The translations under genes and the position numbers were made by a program. A stretch of DNA of 64,000 nt from Austropuccinia psidii (taxonomy: Eukaryota > Basidiomycota > Pucciniomycetes > Pucciniales > Sphaerophragmiaceae), in assembly GCA_023105745.1 (NCBI GenBank), contig JALGQZ010000005.1, forward strand, positions 61,246,019 through 61,310,018, read 5' to 3'. The notes under the pieces are model-generated. The model had not been told where the DNA came from. It did no database searches and was given only the letters and a program-made list of their open reading frames with translations. This document shows, piece by piece, positions 11,531 to 24,152 of this stretch (the stretch's first letter is position 1; every line of letters starts with the position of its first letter).

Positions 11531-11567
11531 TCAATCGCCGACGATTGACACGAGATTCGCCCTGGTG
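11531..11567. repeat. DNA transposon terminus with hairpin, left copy
   Basis: Read inward the end is CACCAGGGCGAATCTCGT, followed by an inverted repeat GTCAATCG/CGATTGAC with a 4-nt loop. The right copy has the same sequence from 35819. Identity stops at the CAC, and the outside is truncated Gypsy pol here but a Gypsy LTR there. This is the expected pattern of a transposon end. The opposite end is not visible, so inverted terminal identity and the target duplication could not be checked. Confidence 0.7.
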
Positions 11568-14500
11568 TTATGTGTCTTCATGTTTAAAAGCAACTTAACA
11601 GCGGTAAAATCTGTTATCACTTCAAAAGCACATCCCTAAAGGAAGTAATTTAATTTTTCCAAGGCCCATACAAGGCATAAACATTCCATCTGACTTTCTA
11701 CATATCTGGCTTCATTTGGTTTTATTTTCTGGATATTAAAAATATGAGTCCCTCCACAGGTTTATCATTTATAATCTGGACTTGATGAAGTGCAGCACCA
11801 AGCCCATCCCCTGATGCATCAATATACAGTTGAAAGGTAAGTTTAAAGTCTGGCATCAGTAAGAGTGGAGCAGTGGTCAAGGCTTGTCTCAAATATTCAA
11901 AGGCTTTGACACTGTCAACAGTCATTTTGAATACTGTGCCTTTGTCACATAATTTATAGACAGTTCTTGCTATGGATGCAAAATCTTTAATATTTTGCCT
12001 TTAATATCCTTTAAAACCCAAAAATTATTGAATTTATTTCTTGTTCTGAGGCATGGGTTTCAGAAATACTGCTGCAACTTTGTTTTCGTCAATTCCAAGG
12101 GATAAACCAGATACTACATGTCCCAGTGCTTTGCATTCTTTAAATTCAAAATGGAATTTCTTCCAAGAAAACTTTATGCTCACAGATTGGATATTTGTCA
12201 AAGCTCTGGATAGTCTGTATATATGTTCTTCCCAAGTTTTGAAACCAACAATAATATCATCAATGTAAATTATTAAGCATCTTTATGAAAGTTCTTCAGG
12301 GAAGATTTAATTCATCATTCTTTGGAAGTGTGAAGGTGCATTCTTGATACGAAAAGGCATCCTAAAATATCCATATACACCACAATGAAAAATAATTCTC
12401 AATTATCTCCTTTCCCTTGGTGTCACCAAATTCCAATGAAACCCTTTAAGGGAATCCATAGTGCTTATATACACTGCTAGAAAAATCTGGGTAAGGGAGA
12501 TTTGGATTTTTGGTAGTGGGAACCTGTCTGGAACAGTATAAGTGTTCAGAGCTCTAAAGTCCCCAACCATTCTAGATTTACCATTATGCCATGCCACCAT
12601 GACTGGTGTAGTTGTTTCTACTTCCTCATTATGGCCAAAAATTCTTATTACACCAAGGTCTAGAAGCTCTTTAATATGAATTCCCAGAGCTTCTCTTGAT
12701 TTAAGACTTGCTGGATATGCAGGTCCTCTTAAGAGTGGTGGATACGGTCTCTCAATGTTAAGGATGATGCCAACTTCATGACCAATAATTTCTCCCAAAG
12801 GTTCTTTGTCCGATGAAAATGCTTCTTTGTGGTCATATAAAAGGGCAGAAAGTTCACTTTCCTGTTTATCCATCAGATGAAGACTTATTTAAGCTTCATT
12901 TAGCTGTTCAGACTTGAATCTTTCTAACTCTCAGTTTACTTGTGATACTTTATTCACTGTAATTTGTTTTTTAAATGGTAAAAAGGAAGGCTTTTGACGC
13001 TTATTGTCCGCTATAGTGAATTATCTGTCTTTGTTGTTATGTAAGTCTATGCCATACATGATTAAATAGTCATTTCCTAATATAAAATGGGTACTAGAGC
13101 AATTTTGCATAACAACAAATTCAACAGTGATTCTTGAATTCCCATTGATATGTGGAAATATGAAAGTCCTTTCAAAGATTCCCAATGCTTTCATTGGTTT
13201 GCTTGCACTATTGAATTTTATGCCATAAATTGGTAACAATTGGTCTTCAAAATTTGGTACACAAGTTTTAAGAAAAAATTTGCCAACACAAGAGCAAAAG
13301 GCTCCTGGGTCAAGTAAAAGCTTAATGGGTTTTCTGTCAATTAGCACTTCTGTAATACAAAAGTTAACAACTGTATAACCTTTTCCCCTGTTTGATTTGG
13401 TTTTCATAAGTTGTGCATCTTGAATTTTTGACAAATCAAATTGACCTTTGATTAATTGTGGCCAGTTGGAATAAGATTCCAGGATGTCAAAGATAGCATT
13501 GATACTTTCTATATCTTTTGAATATTCAGAAAATATTGATGACTTATCATCTGTATTTTCTTCAATTATATTATCATCTTTTTCAACATCAGATTCTTTT
13601 TCAATGTCAATTTCATTGATTTTTCTCCTTTTTTGACATGCATTGGCTAAGTGAGTGGTGCTTTGGCAAATGTGGAGCTTTCTGACTGTATCTGCAGATT
13701 TATACTTAGTATTAGAGTTTTCTTTGGGGATTTTGTCCACACAATGTTTCCAAGGTGTATTAAGCCTTGTTTTGAGATTCACCCTACTACAACCACTTCT
13801 GGTTCTGGTGGTTACTTCTTCTAATATATTAATGATATCTTCTGCTGAAGATTGTTCAGTAGTCCTTATTTTGACAGCATCCTCAGAATTTTTCTGTGGA
13901 TCATAATATCTCACATGTCAGGATAAAATGCTGTTAATTTGTCCTTTTGTTGGCAAAACCATGGTAAAGAATTGTCTTTATCAGCATTGAATTTTCCAGA
14001 TTGAAAGGCAGTTTCCATTTTAAGCCTCCAAGAATAATTGGCCCATTTTTTGATAACTTGGGTTTCCCACCAAGTCCAACTTTTGTGTCCATGTTCTTGT
14101 CTTAATTTGATATACCATCTGTGGGATGATATGCTATACAATGTGTTCAATCTTGCTGTTACCAATCTGTCTGGTAATTCAAAATCCTCTTTAATCATGT
14201 CAATACCTCTGATGAATTAAATATGGTCATATTCTCCTTCACCACTGAAGTGAGACCATTCTTTCAGTTTTGGTACTTCTGTTAAGAGTGCTTGGCCCAT
14301 TGATGGTTCCAAGTTATGAAAAAAATGGAAAATTCATTTTTTAACTGTGAATTTTCAGCATCCAATACTTGTGGATTGGGAATTCCTGTACCCTCATTTT
14401 GATTCAGAGGTGTAGACATTCTTGGTAAGGTGTTCAGTATTTGTTCAATATCATTCAATTTACTTTTGCTACACCTTTGCAAATTTCCAAACTCATGTTG

Positions 14501-16177
14501 GAAGCCTTGTATTGAATTTATTACTTCAACTTTATACATGTCTTCTTTATGTATCAGTTCTTGCCATAATTCTGTTTGTCTTGTATTATCAGCAGTGACC
14601 TGATTCAGTTTGATTGTTAATTTTGATGCTTCTTCTGGTGAAGCATCAAAACACTTTTTCAAGGCAATTTTATATATCTTTACTTCAGTAAAATAATTTT
14701 AAATGTAATCAAGGACTTTCATTTTATCTGTCTTGATAATATTTGTGGCTTGTTTAATACTTGTTTTAATTATGTCATCAATATTGAATTTATGATATTT
14801 GTGTGTTAATTCTTTGATAATGGCAGATTTTTGATTTATCTTATTGCCAAGAGAATTATCATTATTAGAAGTTTTAATTGTTCTCAAAACCTTCTCAAAA
14901 CACATAAGTGTTTCATTTATTTTTCTCAGACTCAAGTTATTTGTTTTAAAACTGTTACAAATAGATGAATTTTTATCAGAAACATGACTCTTTATGTCAT
15001 TTATGGCTTCACACAAATCTGGGATAGCATCAAAAATTTCAGAAATCATTTCTGATATTTTTATCTGGCTTCCTCCTTTTTCTGAAATTCCATCATTGTT
15101 CTGGCCATCTGGAATACATTTTCTATAGCATCTTGCTGAATCTGTGAGATTCTGTTACCCTGTCTGTCAGGTTTTGTGGCTTGTGCCTTGCCTTTGCTCT
15201 TGTTCTGAGTTTGTGGCTGCTTTTTCATGTTGGAATTGCTGCTGCTGGCTACTGGGACTGTTTTTGGCACTTTCTTGGGTGGTGAAGGGTTGTTTTCCTC
15301 CATTCTGCTGATAAAAGAATTATTTCCTTCTTTTCCATCAATGGATGCCATCCATTGAGTAACTTTTAAGTGTTGGGATGACGCAGAAATTTTATCCTAG
15401 TCAGGTAAGAATTCATGCAGTTTTTCCACAGATCTGCAAGGATCAGGTACTATCTGTGCTGCAATTCCTTATTATAGGCCTTCTGGCTGGCTTTGTATAT
15501 GTCCACTGCGGCTTGTGGCAGTGTCAGCTCTGTTTGAAGGTAAAACAGTATTATTAGCTTCAGAATGGCATAATTTATTAATTTGGAAGTCATCAGCTGA
15601 CCCTTGTCTTTCTGTAACTGATTTGCTTCTGCCATAATCATGTCTAGGGTTTTTGGGGGCTGCTTGGGGGGTATAGCTGGCTCCTGACCTGTTTGAAGGT
15701 ACATTTTTTGATTAAAAGGCTTAAAATAGTAATTTTATGTCAAAAAACTTACTATTGGCCAAAGATTTTGCCTCCTGAAGGGTATTACATATATCCAAGT
15801 TAATTAATTCAGAAGAAATTGGTTCAGGTTGATTATTCTGAGATATAATAATTGTACTATTATGGTCAGAATTAACAGTACTTGCAGGAATAATGCTGGT
15901 TACTGTTGAGGCTGTTTCAAAGTTTTCTTGGCTTACCATGTTTTCAGACAGTAAAATCAATGAAAAATCCAATTTATTAAGTAAAAAAAAAGATTTTTTC
16001 AAGAGAGAAATGAAAAAATAAAGCCTCACTTATAATATGAAAAAAAATATTTTTTGTGGATTTTTATGAGTTATAAGTATTTTTCATATGTTTTTAAATT
16101 TTTCAATATAAGAAAAAAAGATTTAAAAAGAGTAAAAAATCATTTCACAACTAAAATATCATAGCTGGGCCCCCAAA
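11568..16177 (-). pseudogene. Element A: decayed Ty3/Gypsy gag-pol (family I), truncated
   Basis: On the minus strand this reads as gag, protease, reverse transcriptase and the start of RNase H, matching element E. The leader and PBS region (tggggg) are near 16165-16177. A 64-bp intron lies at 15752-15689. The second-frame gag is partly open at 15704-15450. A coiled-coil region and CA-like region follow at about 15050-13910, a CCHC-type knuckle region near 13660, a protease with DPGA near 13310, and RT at about 12880-12250. The sequence stops inside RNase H at the codons for LLNMKT, where the left DNA transposon begins. Many stops and frameshifts show an old copy. The missing integrase and 3' LTR should lie left of the window, beyond the DNA transposon. 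Confidence 0.85.
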
Positions 16178-16949
16178 TGTAAGATGTGGATATGAAACTT
16201 TGATTAAAATTCAAGTACTTTTCCTGTCTTCAAAATGTGTATAAGGTCAAAACTAATTAAAAATAGTATGAAATAGTATTTTTAAGAGAAAACATGCCAA
16301 TGTCATTGTCTTCAACTATCAAGTGTAAAACAACAATATCGTAAAATTTTATTGTTTTAGCAACAATAAAAATTTATCCAAAAATACTCTACAAGAGATA
16401 TTTAAGGCTACAAAAGAAATTACTTCAAGAGAAATTTCAATTTGAATTAATTGAGCAAAGAACTGCAAGAAAGTAATTAAAGAACAAAGTAGTTAACAAA
16501 TATATTTAAAGAAAAAACATGCCCAAAAGTGACCAGAGTGACAAAGTTTATAGTGATGAAAAATGTTTTAATTGACTTATGGGGTGGTTCAGGGGTAAAA
16601 ATGATTATAAGAGTTAGAAAAAATCATTATAATGATGTTTTCACGTGGTCGAAATCTTTCAAATTATGAAAAAAATGTGGTTGGAATCTTTTATTTATTG
16701 GTTTGTAAGTGTTCAAACTCATTATAAAACGAAAAGATTCTAACATGAAGAGAAAAGTGGGGCAAAGAAGACATTCTTTTACAGGAATCAGTTTTCTTAC
16801 TCCAAAAATAAAATTTACTCTTGTCAGTTGTAGAAAACACTATGACAACAGAAAAGCTCATGATGGCATCATTGAAACCCTGTTTAGACCAAAAAAGGGC
16901 TGGTGCAAGCCATTTTTGGCTATTTTTAGCCATTTTAGACCCTTAAATC
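16178..16949 (-). repeat. Element A 5' LTR, partial (interrupted by element C)
   Basis: The plus-strand sequence starts TGTAAGATGTGG, the reverse of an LTR ending in CA. It matches the D and E LTRs until 16949, where element C's LTR begins at TGTGAGCC. In the D LTR the sequence continues 'cagccattactatag', which is missing here, as expected for an insertion. The bases next to the insertion are AAATC (16945-16949), the likely target site. Confidence 0.8.
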
Positions 16950-18858
16950 TGTGAGCCTTGAGGTATCTTTTACACACCCAAAGAGGCCACAATTATCTCG
17001 AAAATAAATCCTGAACTATGCATAATGCATAAGGCATGCATGTAATGAAAATGAATCATTTTTGATTTCAGAAAAGATGTATAACTTTTTATTGAGTTGG
17101 TAAATCCATGGATTTAAGGCCAGATTTGGATTCTACACAAATTTTCACCTAGGGTTTATCCATAGAGTGAATAAGCTCGAATCAACTCTCTGAGGTGGTA
17201 CAATTGCAAATACTTCAATACCACATAAAAGATCTGGGAAAAGGTTTGCTTTTCTCAATTTCAGGCCAAAATAATGGAAATGTGTGAAATCCCATGATGC
17301 TTATAGACTAAGAATAGTGTTATGCATTTTTGTGGCACTTAATATTATGGTATTCTTACATGCACTTTTGGTACAGCCATAGTGGATATCTCACTTTAAG
17401 CTTGAATTTCTATTTTCTCGTGAAAAATAGTCAAGGGGGACAAAAGACATCAAAGGGAGCCAGGGTACCCAACTTCTGAGGCGTCTGAGGCGTGGAAAGC
17501 TCCGAAGCTTGGATCCATGGCTGATCTGGGCCCAATTAGTAAACTAAAACCTTTTGGGAACTTGGTTACCATGTCACAACTTCAGTAAATCACAAGAAAA
17601 TAGAAAATAACCCACTATTTTGATGTGCCAAGGAGGTAAAGAGCAGCTCAGTCTCCTGTAACCATGTCAATTCTTGATGAATTTCCATGGATAAGCCCAA
17701 AAAGAGTAATTGAAACCTTTTTTGGACTAGTATCCATTGATTTACCTCATGACAATCAGCCATATACTGTTATTTGCAACTCTATGTAGAAATGAGGTAT
17801 AAACTTCAAAAATTCATTAAAAAGGAGATTCTTCATGAATCTTTGTGAAGCTCTCAGCACCAATTAAAAACTGTATAATTCATATGAAAACCAAAAATAA
17901 TTATACTTTGACATGTCAAATTTAATGTTTTCCTTATATTCCATTTTTGATGATTCCACATGAAACACAGAATCTTTAAAAATTTACAGAAAATACATTC
18001 TGTGATGAAATTTCCAATAAAATTTATACCTTTGATAAATAAATAATTATTTTGGAATAAATAAAGATTTACAGTTGGTACTTCTTTTATTCTTAACCAT
18101 AAATGGGTTGGTAGTCATGTAAACACATCAATTAAGTAATTATGATAATCTTACATGACAACAGATGATGCAATCATTAATCCAAAAGAGGATTACTGTT
18201 TTCTCACTCAATTTTTTTTCATTTTTCTCCATGTCACGCTACTGTAACCTGTCTTAGACTTAAAAGAGACCTCCTCTCGCTGTGTTTTCCAAATAATCAC
18301 ATTATCCATTTTATATCATTGTTACCAACAAATAAGTATCAGTTAATCTTTTATTAAGTGGTTCATTCTTTCAGAATAAATCAGAAAGACATGAAATCAT
18401 AGAAATCAACTATATATTGTTGGAATCCTGCTATGAAATCATTTCGATCCATTAAATCCACAATTCTACATCAAATCTCTCTACCATTATCTTCTAAAAG
18501 GTTCATTGGACTGATAATGAGTGATTTATCTTAGTTCTTGAAGTTTTTCTCTAGTAATAGTTTTCTTTAAGAGTTATATTTATAATTATTCTTGTAAAAA
18601 GATAATTATATATTAAAATAATTTTTTATTACTTTAATAAAAGTAGTTTTTGTTATTCAATTCTTCTTGTAATTTTTTCTTGTAGACAATTACTTCTTAC
18701 TGTTATAATCACTGGTAGTGTATAACATGCAAAAGAAATAATTCTTTAATTATTTAATTGTGGTTTTAATTTTTTTTGCTTATCATATTTCATAAGAACA
18801 GTCATATTACTGTTGATTAATAGTTATATTATCAACAGTCTCATAGAAACATCTTACA
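16950..18858 (+). repeat. Element C 5' LTR
   Basis: This 1909-bp LTR runs from TGTGAGCCTTGAGG to CATCTTACA and is homologous to the B LTRs but clearly more diverged than those are from each other. It is followed directly by TTTGGGGGCCTGGCC, the primer-binding region. Confidence 0.9.
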
Positions 18859-21741
18859 TTTGGGGGCCTGGCCATGTTTTTTGAACCTTTTACCCTTAAT
18901 TAATATATTCTCAAGTTCTACAATATATTAATTTAATAATTTTTCCTTTGAATTTGACGTTGAAATAATTTTTATTTTTGAAATTGTTGTGAAAAATATT
19001 CTTCATTGAGGAATTTGGTTTATTTTTATCTTGTTTTACATGTGGATTTTTCACATCCAAAAACTTATAAAATTATTCTTTGAGTTACTCTGAATTAATT
19101 TTGAATCAATATCTTGAATTTTGATTTTTTTTCTTTGAAAAGAATAATTTTTTCAATATTAAAAAATAATAAAGCTTATAAAAATCTTCAAAAATATTTT
19201 AAAAAGCATAAAAATAATTTTTCCTCTTGTTTAGATTTTTCTCTAATATCTTTATTAAAATACAATGCAGCTGGTAATAAGCTCAGTAAAAGATATATTA
19301 CTAGTTGAGAATATTCAGAAGCAGAATCTGAAGAGAGAGTTGAAGTGCAAATTGCTACAAGAGGCACTTTATTCAGAACAGAACAAGCTAAATTACCACC
19401 AAAAGGTGTGTAGTTCTGTCCTTTTATTTTACATTTTCTCTTGAATTGACATGAAAATAGTGCATACCAGAAATGGAAGCAACTATTCAGTCCAACTAGA
19501 TAGATGTGGATAAGGAAGAGGCAAGGCCAAATCCAGAAGTTTCAAATCTTCCCCAAGAAAGACACATATGGAGGATGCCAGAGTTGCCCCCATTCCCCAA
19601 GGTCTCTAATCACAAACTTTTACGTGAATTCTGAATTTGGACTGACTCATGATAATATTGTAAGGGCTGAACAACTTTCAAGTGGCAGCAATAGAAATTT
19701 ATCAATGCCAATGCAAAAATTGGTTCAGATCAGCTAAAGAAGAGCAGTCAGAAATATGCCCAATCCTTTGGCAGGGGGCCATGAAATCCTACTTACACAT
19801 AAAGAGCTTTCTGGGTCAGGAGAAGACCATAGAAATCTTAGGATCTTAGAGCCCAGTGTCTTGCAAAGAAAAAGTGAAAAAGATAAAGAATTGGTTGAAG
19901 AACCAAAGTATTTTATCCATAGACGAGAAGAAGGAGTTGGAAATCACTCCAGCTTTGGAGACAGAAGGCCCAGTGGCATTTACCAGCTCCAAACCAGCTC
20001 CAGAAGTGTCTAAAGACAAGCCCAAAGGACCTCAGAAGAAGCAGAAAGGTTCCAAGAGCCATCAAGGCAAGGGAAAAGGCAAAGCCAATGGGAACAGACC
20101 TTACCCACAAGGGTACAGGATCCCCAAATTGGAGCCTTCAACTGTGGACGGTGTCTTCAATATGGCCAGGACTCTTATGGAATTCACAGCCAAGGAGCAG
20201 AAAAGGATTAAAAGAAACTTTCCAAAGTAATAATACAAGAAATACCTTTTGTTAAAACTGGTATTAATTCAGAAATTGGTAAAATTGATGCAAAGATAAC
20301 TAAAATAAGTTTGGACATCAATCACTTGAAAAAGAATGACAAAAACTCTGCTGAAATGCATAAGTCTTTACTTGCCAAACTGGAATTACTTACCAATACA
20401 TGTGACAGAATTGAGAGTAAATATCATGTCCCAGATGATTAAATGGAAGATTATTCCACAAGAAACATCAATGATCCACTTGGAGTTCTGAAAGACTATG
20501 TTTTGGAAGTGGCTGAAAATGAAAGTCAATTTGCCAAATATTTGGAAAAAAGTGACAGTGAAAGGAAGAAATTAAAAGAGGAAATACTTGCACAATTGGA
20601 GAAGATTCATAAGAATTATAAATTGAATCCACATATGCCAAGAGATTCCACACCTTTCACTGAAGAAAAGATTTCTGTGAAATGAATTTTGACCCCTTTT
20701 TTAGGAGAAAATGTTATCTCTGCAAAAGATATTCCCAAGTTGGAATGATGGCCAACATTCTCTGGTGAAGGTGAATACAACCATATTGAGTTGATCAGAA
20801 CTATTGATATGTTTCAAGAAGATTTTCATATAACTGATGAGATTATAGTGGGCAAATTACACTCTCTGTTTACCAGAACTGCAAAGAAATCGTATTACAA
20901 GATGAGACAAGATCATGTAAAACATAATTGGTCTTGGTGGAAATCTGAAGTGATTACCAAATGGGCCAATAATTCTGGGAGGTTTAAAATGGAGAATGCT
21001 TTTGAAAGTGCCATTTTTAATTCAGAAAAAGATAAACCACTTACTTGGTTCTTCAAGAAAAAAAGACCAATTATCTGCTTTACACCCAGATATGTCAGAC
21101 ACTATGATTCATATGAAAATATTAAGAAAATTTGGAGGAGAACTGGAACATGCTATTAAGTGCAGATGTGTAGAACCCTGTTCAACAGAGGACTACATTA
21201 ATGAAATAGAAGATATCATTACTAGAACAAGAATTGGTAAAACTTGGAGTAAAATCCCTATGGATTCCAAAATGGTCCCAAAGATTTCCAGAGAGGACAG
21301 AAGACCTGAGAAACCTGTTTTTAAGTGTCATAAATGTGGAAGTACTTCAGATTTACCAACATTTGCACCAAAAAGAAAAATATTAATGAACTTAAAGTGG
21401 TTGAAGAGGTTCAGTGGCCTGAAGAGAAAGAATAATCTCACCAATATTCTGCAGTCTCTGAAGACACACCAGTAGAGGACTATCCCATTGAAAACATTAC
21501 AGCTTTCTTTGAGGTAACAGAAGTCCATACTCACTTGCCACAGTACAGTGAGGATTGTCATAACCTGATCAATATCCAGGCTTCCAGAATGTGTTAAACC
21601 AAACCTGCTAGAGGAAAAGGATACACTGCTGGAGCATCTTGTTTGAAATCAATCATGATTAATAATATTGAAGCCAAAGTAAATTTGGATACAGGGGCAT
21701 TTTGTACTTGTGTAGGCATAGATTATCTTCAAGCCATACTC
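18859..21741 (+). pseudogene. Element C 5' internal half: decayed Gypsy leader, gag and start of protease
   Basis: An AT-rich leader (18859 to about 19240) is followed by gag sequence homologous to element B with scattered stops and frameshifts. The 65-bp intron is kept (19406-19470, GTGTGT to TACCAG). The polyprotein ATG 14 nt before the splice site has become ATA, although an in-frame ATG exists 6 nt further upstream; that frame soon meets TAA. The second-frame gag is open at 19856-20230. The CA region spans about 20740-21250 and the knuckle near 21325 is damaged. The sequence stops in the protease region, where element B is inserted. It continues at 32133. Confidence 0.85.
19406..19470 (+). 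other. Gag intron of element C
   Basis: The 65-bp GT-AG interval (AAAAG|GTGTGT to CATACCAG|AAATGG) matches the element B intron in position and length. Survival of both splice sites in a decayed copy shows the arrangement is older than element B. Confidence 0.6.
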
Positions 21742-23660
21742 TGTGAGCCTTGAGGTATATTTTACATACCCAAATAGGCCACAATTATCTTAAAAAGAAC
21801 TTTTGAATTATGCAAAACTCATAAGTCATGCATATATCCAAAATTCATCATTTTCAATTTCAGAAAAGATGAATAACTTTTTATTGAGTAAGTAAATCCA
21901 TGGATTTAAGACCAGATTTGGATTCTACACAAAAATTCACCTAGGGTAGCTCCATAGAGTGAATAAGCTCAATTTAAGTATTTGAGGTGGTAAAATGGAA
22001 AATACTTCAATACCACATCATTAATACCACATAAAAGATCCGTGAAAATTTTTGTTTTTCTTGATTTTTAGCCAAAATAATGGGAAAGTGAGAAATCCCA
22101 TGTTACATATACACTAAGAATAGTGTTATGCATGTTTTGAGCACTTAATATCATGGTATTCTTACATGGACTTTTGGTACACCCATAGTGGATATCTCAC
22201 TTTAAGCTTAAATTACTATTTTGACGTAAAAAATAGGCAAGGGGGACAAAAGACATCAAAGAGAGCCAGGGTACCCAACTTCTGAGGCCTCAGAGGCGTG
22301 GATAGCTCCAGAGCATGGATCCATGGCTCATCTTGGCCCAATTGGTAAACTAAAACTCTTTGGGAACTTGGTTACCAAGTTACAACTACTGTAAACATCA
22401 GAAAATAGCAAATAACCTGCTATTTTGACGTGCCAAGGAGGTAATGAGCTACTTACACTCCTGTAACCATGTCAATTACTAATGACTTTCCATGGATAAA
22501 CCCCAAAAGAGTAATTAAAACCCTTTTGGGACCCATATTCATTGATTTACCTCATAGCAACCAGCAAAACACTGCTATTTGCAATTCTACGTAGAAATGA
22601 GGTAAAACCTTCAAAAATTCATTAAAAATACAATTCTTAATGAATCTTTCTGAAACTTTCAGGACTAAAGGAGAACTGTATTATCTATGGTACAACCAAA
22701 AGGAATTACAGTTTTACTAGTAAAATTAAAAGTTTTACTTACAGTCCATTTTTGGATATTCTACGTGAAACACTGAATCTTCAAAAATTCACAGTAATTA
22801 CAACCTGTGATGAAATTGGCAATAACATTGATAACTTTGAGAAATCAATGATTATTTTAGAATAAAAGAAGATTTACAAGTGTTACTCCTTTTATTCTTA
22901 ACCATATTGGGGTTGGTAGTCACGTAAAAGCATCAATTAAGTAATTATGATAATCTTACATGACAACAGATGATGCAATCAATAATCCAAAAAGGTTTAT
23001 TGTTTTCTCACTCACTGGTTTTTCAGTTTGCTCCATGGCACGCCTCTGTGAGCTGTTATTGACTTAAAAGAAGCCTCTTCTTGCTGTTTTTTCCGTATCA
23101 TCATCTTATCAATTTATTAAATCTTTATTACCAACAAGTAAGTATTAGTTCAACTATTCTTAAGTGTTTTAATTCTTTCAGAATCAATCAGAAAGACGTG
23201 AAATCATAGAATCCAACTATATATTGTTGTAATACTGTTATAAATCCTTTTGATCCCTTAAATCCACAATTCCACGTCAAATTTCTCTACTTTTATTATC
23301 AATAAGTTCTTTGGAGTATTAGTGAGTCTTTTATCTTTAATTCTTAAAGTTTTTCTCTAGTAATAGTTTTCTTCAAGAATTATCTTTATAATTATTCTTG
23401 TAAAAGATAATTATATATTAAAATAATTTTATTATTTTAATAAAAGAAGTTTTTATTATTAAATTCTTCTTGTAATTGATTCTTGTAGACAATTACTGCT
23501 CACTGTTATAATCACTAGTAGTGTATAACACGTGAAAGAAATAATTTTATAATTATTTAATTGTGGTTATAATAATTTTTATTATTATATTTCATAAGAA
23601 CAGACATAGTGCTGTTGATTAATAGTAATATTATCATCAGTTTCATAGTCACATCTTACA
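21742..23660 (+). repeat. Element B 5' LTR
   Basis: The LTR runs from TGTGAGCC to CATCTTACA. It includes a short palindrome TCTGAGGCCTCAGA near 22281 and several TATA-rich stretches. It should carry the promoter and polyadenylation signals, but their positions cannot be fixed by eye. Confidence 0.93.
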
Positions 23661-23780
23661 TTTGGGGGCCTGGCCGTGATTTTATCCATAGACTTGGCTT
23701 TAATCATAATCTAGACTTCATTTTTGTGTTCTAAAAAACCACCATACCTACCACATCTTACATTTGGGGGCCTGGCCGTG
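23650..23780 (+). repeat. Element B duplicated LTR-end/primer-binding segment
   Basis: A 29-bp segment (CACATCTTACA followed by TTTGGGGGCCTGGCCGTG) occurs exactly at 23650-23678 and again at 23752-23780. It includes the last 11 bases of the LTR and the TGGGGGCC primer-binding start. Element C has only one copy. The 73 bp between them are not found elsewhere in the window. There are therefore two candidate primer-binding sites, at 23663 and 23765; the matching tRNA was not identified. Confidence 0.8.
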
Positions 23781-24152
23781 TTTTTTGATCCTTGTACCCT
23801 TAATTAATATATTTTTAAGCTCTAAAATATATTAATTTAATTAATTTTTTTCTTTCAATTTGGAGTTAAAAATATTTTTATTTTTGAAATTGTTTTAAAA
23901 TCTTTTTCATTGAGGAATTTGGTTTAATTTTATATTGTTTTTACACGTGGCTTTTTCACATCCAAAAACTTATAAAATTATTCTTTGAGTTACTCTGAAT
24001 TAATTTTCATTCAAAATCTTAAATTTTAATTTTTTTTCTTTAAAAAGAATAATTTTTTTAATATTAAAAAATATAAAACTTATAAAAATCTTTAAAAAAT
24101 ATTTTAAAAAAGTATAAAAAAATAATTTTTTCTCTTTTATAATTTCTTTTAG
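23781..24152 (+). other. Element B leader, AT-rich, possible 5' intron end
   Basis: This AT-rich leader has no gene. It ends in a pyrimidine-rich tract and TTTTAG|TGTCT at 24152, a plausible 3' splice site; element E has the same TTTTAG|TGTCT at 56448. The exon that follows is open but has no ATG at its start, so the initiation codon may come from an upstream exon that I could not locate. Confidence 0.4.

Larger units (their letters stand above)
1..11567 (+). mobile_element. Left copy of a large Plavaka/CACTA-like DNA transposon (partial)
   Basis: This copy carries, in order, an SNF2 ATPase gene (plus), an unrecognised gene (minus), a Tnp2/Plavaka-type transposase gene (plus), a tandem-repeat block, a subterminal motif cluster and a terminus. 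The same order occurs in inverse orientation at 35819-46600. The two copies agree closely through all genes and spacers and stop agreeing at the same base, CACCAGGGCG read inward, where the flanks become unrelated retroelement sequence; this defines one true end. The other end lies left of base 1. The assignment to the CMC (CACTA-Mirage-Chapaev) group rests on the transposase and on the CAC start of the terminus. The transposase and ORF-X are broken here, so this copy alone is probably not autonomous. Confidence 0.85.

Noticed and set aside
13655..13906. Open frames antisense to gag-pol throughout A, B, D and E
   Set aside because: They are shadows of the coding strand with no independent support.
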